Source: Uloborus plumipes
Taxonomy: Eukaryota > Arthropoda > Arachnida > Araneae > Uloboridae
Reading direction: 5' to 3'
Assembly (NCBI GenBank): GCA_038373865.1
Contig: JAXGGA010000470.1
Coordinates: 160,671-224,670, forward strand
DNA length: 64,000 bases
Numbering within the stretch: position 1 is the stretch's first letter; every line of letters begins with the position of its first letter. Made by a program: the position numbers and the translations under genes. Positions 55,334-64,000 of the stretch are shown here, piece by piece. Under the pieces are notes generated by a model. It did no database searches, was not told the DNA's origin, and was given only the letters and a program-made list of their open reading frames with translations.

Positions 55334-56230
55334 GGAGAATGAGGGGCAAAGTGAAATAGTTAAGATAGCTGACCTATTTCAAAATGAACGCATCAGAAAC
55401 TTGTTCAGAAAATTATTGTACATAAAGATTTGCGTTGATTTTTATTTATTTATTTATTTTTCATTTTTGGCAGTTATTTTGCACCTTCAAAAAAATGTAG
55501 AAATTTTCCACCTTAAAAAACCATGGGGCAAAGTGAAAAATGCAATATTTTTACAATGAAAAATATTCTATTTTATGAGTAACAGTAATTTTCATCAAAT
55601 GGACGTGTAAACAAACGAATAAATAACTTACTAATAATAAATAAACGAATAAATAAATAAACAAATTAATTAACACATTAATTTATGAGAAAAATAAATG
55701 AGTGAATAAAATAAAGAGCGAATAAGAAAATCAGTGACCGAATGAATACATTTTGTGAATTAATAGGTAAAAGAATGTAAATTAATTTAATAAATAAAGA
55801 AATACGTACGTGATTTTAAAAAACAATGCATAAGTAAACGAAATGAACTATTTCACTTTGCCCCACTTGCACTTGACAAATTACATTGAACACTTACAAT
55901 CAAAATTCGCTTAATATAAACGAAATAAATTGTACTGGACACCAGTAGATATTAATCAATACTTAAAACGATAATTACAAAATTTTTATAATTGTATCAT
56001 AACAAAAAATATTTTTGAAAAAACACGAATATTACAATAAGTGTATCAAATTTTGAAAAGGACTTACATAATTTTTTTCGTTGATCTTTAGATCTGTCTA
56101 GTTGTTGACAGGAACAGACTGTATGTCTAAGAACTTTGTTAAAATATTGCTAGATAGGTGGCGCTGCAAACTGTGAAAATATTTTGCCATTTCACTTTGC
56201 CCCGCTATTTCACTTTGCCCCACATTCCCC
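55334..56230. mobile_element. GGGGAATGTGGGGCAAAG-type transposon, copy 3
   Basis: Left GGAGAATGAGGGGCAAAGTG; reverse complement of right GGGGAATGTGGGGCAAAGTG, TA at 56231-56232. The right end repeats CTATTTCACTTTGCCCC twice, so the terminal motif is iterated. The interior has CCATGGGGCAAAGTGAAAAA (a third, internal motif at about 55522) and AATAAATAAACAAATTAATT-type arrays (55610-55700). Confidence 0.8.
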
Positions 56231-56271
56231 TATTATATGAATTTTCATTTCAAAAAGAATATAGTTAAAAG

Positions 56272-57501
56272 TAGGGATGCACCGACAAGAAAATTTTCCG
56301 ATTACCGAATACCGATTAATCGAGCAAGCCGAGTAATTATTGGAATTATTATTTTTTCCTATCAATTTCACCACCACTGTTTTTTTTTTTTTTTTCTTTC
56401 TTTTGCAATTCCGAATATAGAAATAGTTACTAATTTGATTCTGGGAGAAAATTTATTCTTTTTCGGTGTTCCTAATTTTCCCAAAATAATTTCAAAATTT
56501 CATTCAATTTCTTTGAATTGACTTACGTACTCTTTTTAATAAAGTTAAATTGTCCCCATTTTTAACTATGTTAACAAGACATGAAAATTATTATAAAAAT
56601 TTAAGTTGATGCTGTTGTGAGCACTTTAATTTAAAAGTGCTTTAAATTTAAATTTATTTTTCAGTTATAAGTTGCCATTTAATTTAAGATTTTTATTCTT
56701 TGAAAATTAAAAGTTATTCAAAAGCACTATGCTAAAGAGCAAAATATCGGCACCCGAAAAATGAGGCAACATTGTCTATGTGTGTGTGTATTTATTCAAA
56801 ATGGGAAAATTAATTTTTTAAAAAATTATATCAGCTGTGAGATTATGTTTAGATCTTTCTTTTTTTGAATTATTTGTTTGCTTTTACTCACTACACTTCC
56901 GCACTACATGTTTTACTTATTTTTAATAAATTTATTCATCGTAGTTCAAGGCATGCTGAAAGTAGTTTTATTCAAAACATTTTTCCACCGGTTGATTGGC
57001 AAAATTTGACTGGTTATAACTCATGTTTTCGCATTCCAATTTAAAAATTCAGGAACTTGATTATTCCTACTAATGTCATTTGTATCAGCTGTGAGGGTCA
57101 TCTTTTAATATCTAATTCAGTTTTATGCACTGCATGAACTATTCGTTTTGTTTTACCTCTGTACACTTTCATACTACATGTTGTCGTAACCCAGGTAGCA
57201 CAAAAAACGTTTTAACGTTTTATAAACGTTTTTAATCCGTTGTCACAACGTTAATAACCATTTTACAACCTTTAAAAAACGAAGTGTGCTACTTGGGAAG
57301 GATTGCAGAAAATTACATTTATTTTCTGTTAATAAAGTTATTTATCATAGTTCCTTGGTGAAATTAAACTTTAAAAAATAATATCTAAGGCATATTTTTT
57401 CCCGCCGATAAATCGGCCAAATTTTGGAGATTGTTAATAATCGCTAAAGTGGCCGATTATGGCAGATTAATCGGTACTGCAGATTAATCGGTGCATCCCT
57501 A
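56272..57501. mobile_element. hAT-like TAGGGATGCACCGAC element, copy 2
   Basis: Exact 8-bp duplication GTTAAAAG at 56264-56271 and 57502-57509. Starts TAGGGATGCACCGACAAG, ends ATCGGTGCATCCCTA. CCGATTA(A)/TTAATCGG words are repeated near both ends. No transposase. It lacks the Helitron of copy 1 but has its own insertion at 57190-57297. Confidence 0.85.
57190..57297. mobile_element. 108-bp CCCAAGTAGCA-ended mini-element with AACGTT iterated core
   Basis: Tips CCCAGGTAGCACA and TGTGCTACTTGGG are near-perfect inverted repeats. The 80-bp core is built of AACGTTTT/AAAACGTT and CAACGTTAAT words. Copy 1 of the host hAT-like element lacks it (GTAGTAAAGTTTGCAG there versus GTCGTAA ... AAGGATTGCAG here), defining the insertion. 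Tips match 40075-40540. Confidence 0.75.
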
Positions 57502-57509
57502 GTTAAAAG

Positions 57510-58815
57510 CGCCAATTACTCTTGAGAAAACTCAAAATATCTGCTCTATAATATCCAATATTCACTCAAAATTTAAATTTAAACTTAGTAAAAGTTTACT
57601 TTTTTCCATAAAGATGTTCGAGAAAGAAATCAACTAATACAAAAGTTGAGCCATGAGAATGTCTAAAAACTCAACCAGTTAAATAAGGAAAGTGAAAAAC
57701 CAATAGTAGCTCACCCCAAAGAACCTTTGTCAATTAGGGTAAACACGCAGTCATTTGCAGGAAGTTTTTGCAGTTTTTCCCTCCCGAAATCCCTTTCCAG
57801 TAATGGCGAACGTATACTTGGGCCCTATTTTCATATCTTTTCAAGAAGCATCATTACTGGCGGGAAAACAAAAGAGCAAGTTAGAGCCAAAAAAAGCGCA
57901 AAAAATCCCTTCGCGATAATCCTCTAGGGGGTTGAACAGCGAGTAATTAAAACAAAATGCGATACAGGGCTAATAAATTTCCGTAATTAGCGCAGAATAT
58001 GGAAAAACAATACTATCTATTGTTGTCGTTTGGGAGTTGTAAGTTCGGTTTTTGTGAGCCTTATTAACACGGACGTACTTGACTGTAATTACCGACACCT
58101 GTTTATATTAATGCAGCATAATTATTATTTCATTGGAAATCTATTAATACGACTTCAGTTCAAGTGGGATATGCAGGGAAATAAATTAAAAGAAAGGTCC
58201 CGGATGTTTCGCTTTTACTGTCTTTTAATGGCTTCAGCAACAAAAGGACAAAAACTTAGACAGCATGCATAAAACCCAAGATTTCAAGAAAGGCACATGG
58301 GACTTCTAAATATATATTCATCTAAGTTGACGCATTTCTATTACAATATACTATTGATTTATATCATGATGATGAATTTTTTACTTTCTGTTTGCTGTTG
58401 TTACTGCCATTTTGTTTTGTTTTTTTATTCTCTGATGTACTATTGAAAAATTCCTACAAAATTTTGGAATTCCCAGCATCAGGATTATGTAAAATATGGG
58501 CACCGTTTGCTTATTTAACGAAAAAAAGGAAACTCTAAAACAAATTTTAATGCAAAAATTATACAAAACGCAAAAAAGTTTCAATTCAAGGTATTTCGAT
58601 TTCTTTAAAATAAATGAATAAAAGAAAGAAAAAGAAGAGATAGTGTCCTCCCTCGGCAAGTGCGTATAAAAAATTTACGAGATAAATTTTTGTTATGAAA
58701 CATGCCTTATTTAATATTACACATATAAATTATCTAATATTATATATATAGCATGTTAATATTAAACGACATCAATTTGTTGTGCTTTTTAAAAGAAAAT
58801 AGAAATAAATAAACA
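57510..58815. other. Unassigned stretch, no supported gene
   Basis: One ATGGCGAACG start-like context at about 57804 opens a short frame with no donor. A/T-rich otherwise, with a small (TA)n near 58740. Confidence 0.3.
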
Positions 58816-59740
58816 ATTTCAAGATTTGAAGACTTTAATAAATTTAATGCAGAGCGTCTTGGTACAACATAAGAAAAACCTTCGTCGGAAAAGCTATGAC
58901 GAAATTTAGTATACCGTAAATCAGGGTTACTTGGACCCTAGGGGGTTACTTGAGCCCACTACAATAAAATGATAAAATCTAGGTTTGGTACCTACTAGTT
59001 GAAGACTTGCACGTAGTTCCTCGTTTCTCCACTAGGTAGAAGCCTTCTGCAGTCTCTAACGCTAGTACCAAAAACAGATTTTATCATTTTACTGTGGGCT
59101 CAAATAGCCCTCTTGTGGGTCCAAGTAACCCTGATTTACGGTAACGCCCTTATGACCAATATAAAATGGTATGATAATATTAGCAGATACTATTTTTTTG
59201 ATACATTTTTGAGGTTTATTACATGGAAAAAATTATTATTAAAAAAAAGCGATTTGAAGATTTGAAGATGGTAAAGCATCGTGATAATAGGACAAAAATA
59301 TGCTTTTTGTCGGAGATGTGACGAAATTCAGTATAAAGCCCTTATGACCAACATAAAATGGTAGATTAATATTAGCAGATACTAGTTTCGGGTGCGTTTT
59401 TGAGTGTTATTGCGTGGAAAAAAAAAAAGATTATTCAAAAGAAAAACGAAGCGATTTGAAGATGGTAAAGCATCGTAATAATAGGACAAAAGTATGCTTT
59501 TCGTCGGAGATGTAACGAAATTCAGTATAAAGCCCTTATGACCAACAGAAAATGGTAAATGAATATTAGCAGATTCTCATTTGGGGTGCGTTCTTGAGTT
59601 TTATTGCGTAGAAAAGAAAAAGATTATTCAAAAGAAAAACGAAGCGATTTGAAGATGGTAAAGTATCGTGATAGGACATAAGTATGCTTTTCGCCGGAGG
59701 AGCTACGCAAACAATCGTTATTAATTGCCGAGAACGTGTT
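58816..59740. repeat. Tandem array of ~190-194-bp units (about 3.5 units)
   Basis: GCGATTTGAAGATGGTAAAG, GCTTTT(C/T)GTCGGAGATGT(A/G)ACG, CAGTATAAAGCCCTTATGAC and ATATTAGCAGAT(A/T)CT recur in order. GCCCTTATGACC occurs at 59146, 59338 and 59532 (spacing 192 and 194). Units are about 90% alike by eye. The first unit is split by a MITE (58914-59141). No coding potential; this is a small satellite-like array. Confidence 0.85.
58914..59141. mobile_element. TA-flanked MITE, CCGTAAATCAGGGTTACTTGG ends
   Basis: TA at 58912-58913 and 59142-59143. TIRs CCGTAAATCAGGGTTACTTG ... and its near-perfect complement. A second motif GGTTACTTGAGCCC / GGGCTCAAATAGCCC lies just inside, so the terminal motif is doubled. 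Uninterrupted sister units (CAGTATAAAGCCC) show the pre-insertion site. Tip CCGTAAA is shared with the element at 7527-10335. Confidence 0.85.
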
Positions 59741-60122
59741 GAATAGGGGATTTCGAAACCGGGTGAGCTTAATTTCACACTCGGAAAACCCCACTCTATG
59801 CAAATGTACTTGTTCCCTGAACGAATTCCTTTCCTTCATCACTCCTGGTACAAATTGGGGCTAAGTCACCGTTAAGAGTGATGACTCAGGCTAAAATAAT
59901 GACCCCCATTAAAGTTTAATTTAGGGTCTGCGCCACGCAGACCTTTTCCTTTGACTTTTCAGCACCCCCTAGAATAAGCAAAAAGAGCCACCCTTTAGTA
60001 ACTCATAACGCTTTCATAGAGGAGGCCTATCCTTTTAAAGGTTTTCCGGCGCGCGAGAAAAAACGCCACAAAAGCTACTTTTTTGTTCAAGTTCCCTCCG
60101 CGTACTCTAATTTCTTTTTCAG
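59741..60122. other. Sequence upstream of a weak exon candidate
   Basis: Moderately GC-richer than surroundings; ends in a textbook acceptor (CTAATTTCTTTTTCAG, to 60122). No repeats identified. Confidence 0.3.
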
Positions 60123-60401
60123 AATGTATTTTTAAAGCGGCGATGGAAGTTTCTGATTGGTAAATTCTTGAGCAAGTTATCTAAGCAAGTGGAAAGTTCG
60201 TTGAGGGGAAGATTAATGCAGTCTCCCTGCATTCCGTGCTCGCTGGAGCTTGCGAGCTATCGAACCCTGATTGCCTTCAGACTGATGATGGCTCAAAGGT
60301 TTGGCTCCGCTATGCAGAGCATCTGCCAATACATACTTGAAATTTTTAAAATTCTTCTTGGCATCGAAGAACATGGCGGCGGCTCACCAAAATTCTTATA
60401 A
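60123..60401 (+). CDS. Weak candidate terminal exon (92 codons)
   Basis: Directly after the acceptor a phase-0 frame stays open for 92 codons to TAA at 60399, beginning NVFLKRRWKFLIGKFLSKLS and ending KILLGIEEHGGGSPKFL. A competing frame over 60186-60340 (reading ...CELSNPDCLQTDDGSKVWLR...) is also open and looks at least as protein-like, so the true frame, if any, is unclear. GC content is above background. No family recognised; no upstream exon found. Confidence 0.22.
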   Translation, partial: NVFLKRRWKFLIGKFLSKLSKQVESSLRGRLMQSPCIPCSLELASYRTLIAFRLMMAQRFGSAMQSICQYILEIFKILLGIEEHGGGSPKFL

Positions 60402-60927
60402 AACTTCATAAAACTACCGTACACGCTCGACCTGCCTTCGGTTATGGAAAGAAAATAATTCCAATGCGGGATGGGTTACATTTTTATGCGATCAAATACT
60501 TGTCTCTAACTAATCAAATTGGGAAGTTTTCAATATTTATTTGTTTATAACCTCATTCGTGAAAGAAGCGGCTTCTTCTAATTTCTTGTAGTCATTTCAA
60601 AAGTGGCCTCAAAAGTAAGTAAACAAAAAGCATGATTATAGATGCACATTGCGTCGTTGGTCATAATTTCTGTACTTCAGAACCAGAATTTGTGTTTATA
60701 AACCAAATATTTTCCTACTTACGACCTATTAAATCAGTTTTTAACATAGAGTCCTACAACTCATGAAACAGCACCATTTAGCCACCATTACATTCGTATT
60801 ACTTAACAAATTACTTAATTACATATTACTAATTAAATAACATATTACTTAATTCGTATTATTAAAACAAGTACTAAGATTATATTAAAAATTTATACAA
60901 CTCTTGACGCTGATTGTCGATTTCATA
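60402..60927. other. A/T-rich spacer, no gene seen
   Basis: Short direct repeats of ATTACTTAAT(T/A) around 60800-60860; nothing else supported. Confidence 0.3.
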
Positions 60928-60931
60928 TTAA

Positions 60932-62288
60932 GAGCAAGAATCTGAGAGAGTGTCACGCCTGTGATTCATGACCTCTCAGATTTTTTCCAAAAAATTACCA
61001 AATGTTTATTATCTTATTGAAAAACCAAATCCAGAATGTTTTGCTCTAAAGTTGAGTTGTTTAGTTTTTATGGACCCCTAAAGTTGAAGGTGCGGCAGCA
61101 AAAATTAAGTGGATTTTCAAGACATGGAAGTTGCTGTGAGCCAAAACCCTTACCAGGAACTGTTTAACTCCAAATTTCTTTTTGTATATGGATTATAGAA
61201 GGTTGAAACTTTACAAAATGAACGTTAAATTTGTGGTAAGTTGTTGCCGAAGGTCAGTGAAGGCCCTCAAAACAAGGCATTTTTGACGTTTTATAGCGTT
61301 TTTAAGGTCCGAAAAAACAGCTTGTACATTTCAGTTGGCACGGCAAAAGTAGTGTCGTTTGAAAGACCAGTGTAAGCACTTTAAAATAATGTATAAATAA
61401 CCGAGGAAAGTTCAACGTGCTTTTAGTTGCGTAAGGCCGAAATATGAAAAATGTCATATTTTACCGATATTCAAACGGTCATAACTTCCTCTGCCAACAA
61501 CATATTGAAATATTTTTTTTTCCAATATCATACTCTATTCTTTGTCTTAACAGAACAGTTGAGTCCTTTGAGGCGAAATGTAAAAATTTTTTTTACAAAA
61601 AATGTATTTTTTCGTGTGCAATTTTTGTAAAAAAAAAATTTCACATTTCGCCTCAAAGGACTCAACTGTTCTGTTAAGACAAAGAATAGAGTATGAAATT
61701 GGCAAAAAAATATTTCAATATGTTGTTGGCTAGGAAGTTATGACCGTTTGAATATCGGTAATATATGACATTTTTCATATTTCGGCCTTACGCAACTAAA
61801 AGCACGTTGAACTTTCCTCGGTTATTAATACATTATTTTAAAGTTCTTACACTGGTCTTTCAAACGACACTACTTTTGCCGTGCCAACTGAAATGTACAA
61901 GCTGTTTTTGGACCTCAAAAACGCTAAAAAACGTCAAAAATGCCTTGTTTTGAGGGCCTTCACTAACCTTACGACAACAACTTACCACAAATTTAACATT
62001 CATTTTGTAAAGTTTCAACCTTCTATATTCCATATATAAAAAGAAAATTGGAGTTAAACAGTTCCTGGTAAGAGTTTTATTTCCGTGTCTTGAAAATCCG
62101 CTTAATTTTTGATGCCCCATCTTTAACTTTAGAGGTCCATAAAAACTAACAACTCAACTTTAGAGCAAAACATTCTGGATTTGGTCTTTCAATAAGATAA
62201 TAAACATTTGGTAATTTTTGGGAGAAAATCTGAGAGGTCATGAATTACCTCATAATGCTAGACGTGTCAGTTTCTCAGATTCTTGCTC
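60932..62288. mobile_element. 1.36-kb palindrome (foldback element) bounded by TTAA
   Basis: Left arm (60932 to about 61601) and reverse complement of right arm (about 61622-62288) match closely along about 670 bp, with a spacer of about 20 bp (ATGTATTTTTTCGTGTGCAA). Tips GAGCAAGAATCTGAGA. TTAA precedes the left tip (60928-60931), and T-TTAA follows the right one (62290-62293). Unrelated in sequence to the palindromes at 7586 and 47480. Arms contain ORFs on both strands but no transposase motif. Confidence 0.8.
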
Positions 62289-62293
62289 TTTAA

Positions 62294-62795
62294 CCCTTCA
62301 CTGCACGATTTTTTATATTTTCATGAAAATAACCATTTGTTACCTTTTAAATAGCCCTGAGTTCAGGAAAAATGAAGAAAAAAATTAATCTTAAAAATGT
62401 GCACCAAAAATGATGTTTTAATTGTTTGTTCTATTATATATGGCACAAAGCACATAGCATATGCTTTGTATACCGATAAGTGTAATAATCTACAACGTGT
62501 TTTGTGCCATAAGTGGTATAAACAAATTTTCCACTAAGTGTATTTAAACATTTTTAGAACAAAGGAAATAATGACTAAGCACACTTCTAACGGAAATGCA
62601 GACACTCTTTCTTTCAAAAGCAAGAACTGTAATACCTAGACTAGTGCAACTAACTAGTGCATAAAAATCACACTAAACTGTATAGCAATGTTCCAGAAGG
62701 GGCACAAAGCTCAGTTTAACTGCATCTAAAAATCATAGGAATATACGAAGGTTTATTTGGTTTGTGCCAGATCTGGCACACCGTGCAGTGAAGGG
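62294..62795. mobile_element. piggyBac-like MITE, TTAA-flanked, CCCTTCACTGCACG ends
   Basis: TTAA at 62290-62293 and 62796-62799. Perfect 14-bp TIR CCCTTCACTGCACG/CGTGCAGTGAAGGG; subterminal TGTGCCAGATCTGGCACA palindrome near the right end and repeated TGGCACAAAGC/GGGGCACAAAGC words. It abuts the right tip of the palindrome, sharing or nearly sharing its TTAA. Confidence 0.85.
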
Positions 62796-62799
62796 TTAA

Positions 62800-63799
62800 G
62801 AGCTGTTTTTTTTTAAGAATCAGGCAGTCAAAAAACTCGACATTTTTGATTTTGCTGAAATTTTCAGAATATGGTCTTTATTTAAAATTATTAAACACGT
62901 GTTTTTTTATTTTTGCAAAAAAAAAATTTTTCTTTCTGTTTTGGGAGATCAAAGTTGGACTTTGTTCTTTTTTTCAATAAAAACAGGTCAACTTAGATAA
63001 ACTAATACTTTTTGCTTTAGGAGTGAACCGTGGAACTGACAATTATTTTGTGTTCTACTATATCCCCACTAACTGTAAGTACATAAATATTTGTGGACGA
63101 CTCTTGGCGCAAAGGTCAGAGGTCACTCAAAGTTGTACGAAAAATAGTTTTTTTATGCAACTTTGACCGACCAAATCTTCTTGTGGCAACAGTGTACCAC
63201 TGTAGTGCAAACATCAGTAAATACCCACTAAAAAGTAGCATCCAAAAACATAAAGATATGTGCAGTTGATATTTTGCACATTGAAATATTTGACTCTGAA
63301 ATTGCAGAAATCGCAAAATCACATGACTTTGAGGGTCATTATCTTCTTGCACCATGAGTGACCAGATATAAAACTAGCTGGAGTAGAAGCCTTTCTTGTC
63401 CCAGAAACACAATCTGTTAACAAACCTATGGCTACTCTTTCAGTTTTTGCATAATTCGGCTCTAAACTTTGCAAAATGAGTGTTTTTCGGCGTTAGAGAA
63501 AAAAGGCCAATTACCTGTTTTAAAATATGTATTGCTATTATTTGTAGCACTATTACATCACAATTTCCTAACTAGCTGAAATGGCATCTAAAGATGGTTA
63601 TACAGTTGAAACCAAATTGAAAATGAATTCCCGAAAATACTCAGTATACGTCAAAAACTACATTTTTGTATTTGTTCAGGCGACGTTTTTTGTTACATCT
63701 CTTTATTCCGTTCGGCATAGGAGACATGTCAGGTGCAATTGAGGCAGTTAAGTCTTGTAAATGTTTGAGGCTTTCATCTTTGTCTATATCCAACATTAA
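62800..63799. other. Unassigned A/T-rich stretch before the right-edge coding block
   Basis: 63070-63350 is somewhat GC-richer without a supported frame. Immediately before 63800 a different frame is open (GDMSGAIEAVKSCKCLRLSS ... from about 63721 to 63835); it may be the continuation of the right-edge protein after a frameshift or splice. Confidence 0.3.
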
Positions 63800-63800
63800 A

Positions 63801-64000
63801 GGATTTTTTGGCGGAAGGTACTCTTCTTATGGTTAGAAAAAGAAGGAATGAAAATTATTGACACACATATCAGTGAACGTGATTCGATTAGCAGTAGATC
63901 TGGAAAGAATATACAAGAAAATGATAGTATTTGTGCATTTCATCGTTACAATTACGGTCTATATTGGGGAGCGCCAAAACGATGCCAACATTCTTCTCAC
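63801..64000 (+). CDS. Partial coding region with C-x2-H ... C/H zinc-ligand-like motif, runs off the window
   Basis: Open from just after TAA (63797-63799) to the window end in one frame: ...LWLEKEGMKIIDTHISERDS, ISSRSGKNIQENDSICAFHR, YNYGLYWGAPKRCQHSSH. The motif DTHISERD followed by IC-x2-HR-Y-x2-G-x2-W-x5-C-x-H-x2-H looks like a small metal-binding domain seen in numerous uncharacterised arthropod and cnidarian proteins, some linked to transposons; this is from memory and unverified. An ATG at 63848 is possible as start, but the homology-like sequence begins upstream of it, so the start is undetermined. Could be a gene exon or part of a transposable element. Confidence 0.5.

Noticed and set aside
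60186..60340. Alternative frame containing TDDGSKVWLRYAEHLP
   Set aside because: Open for about 50 codons and protein-like, but it begins after a stop with no acceptor in phase; noted under the overlapping exon candidate without a separate call.

Overview
The window is A+T-rich eukaryotic DNA of the kind found in a large, repeat-laden invertebrate genome. An arthropod, possibly a chelicerate, is my best guess. It rests on transposon styles (pogo-like TIRs, hAT MITEs, TTAA elements, Helitrons, tRNA-type SINEs) and on one arthropod-style zinc-ligand domain at the right edge; no diagnostic gene is present. There are no operons, bacterial genes, rRNA or CRISPR arrays. Almost every long ORF is a by-product of repeats.

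Protein-coding content is sparse and split by introns. The best supported is a plus-strand gene: a GC-rich promoter-like stretch and first coding exon (759-793, start MADGTSTSPAH, strong donor), an internal exon (12064-12140), and a terminal exon (39178-39345) followed 8 bases later by AATAAA. The last two join in phase 0; exon 1 ends in phase 2, so at least one exon is unseen or exon 1 belongs to another transcript. Weaker exon candidates lie at 4044-4368, 24065-24184, 39899-39974, 60123-60401 and, on the minus strand, 44681-44710 (start MATPDLESRQ). At 63801-64000 a coding stretch with a C-x2-H ... C/H pattern runs off the window. I name none of these genes.

The rest is a stratified transposon landscape. 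The recurring parts are: (i) seven copies of a TA-flanked CACTGCAAAAAA MITE whose body is an expanding 20-30 bp minisatellite; (ii) pogo-like elements whose TIRs repeat a short motif several times; (iii) two copies of a 1.5-kb near-perfect palindrome with oppositely oriented centres, one inside an older decayed transposon; (iv) a third, unrelated 1.36-kb palindrome bounded by TTAA; (v) three TTAA-flanked piggyBac-like MITEs; (vi) short hAT-type MITEs with 8-bp target duplications and poly-C/G tracts; (vii) two 'GGGATGCACCGAT' hAT-like elements, one split by a Helitron and one by a tiny CCCAAGTAGCA element; (viii) three copies of a GGGGAATGTGGGGCAAAG element; (ix) SINEs; and (x) several diverged local tandem duplications with no transposon signature.

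The most unusual signals are the minisatellite-bearing MITE family, the CCCAAGTAGCA-ended elements with iterated cores (one has a 60-bp repeat open on both strands), and the palindromes. Within-window comparison recovers near-empty insertion sites for several nested insertions.
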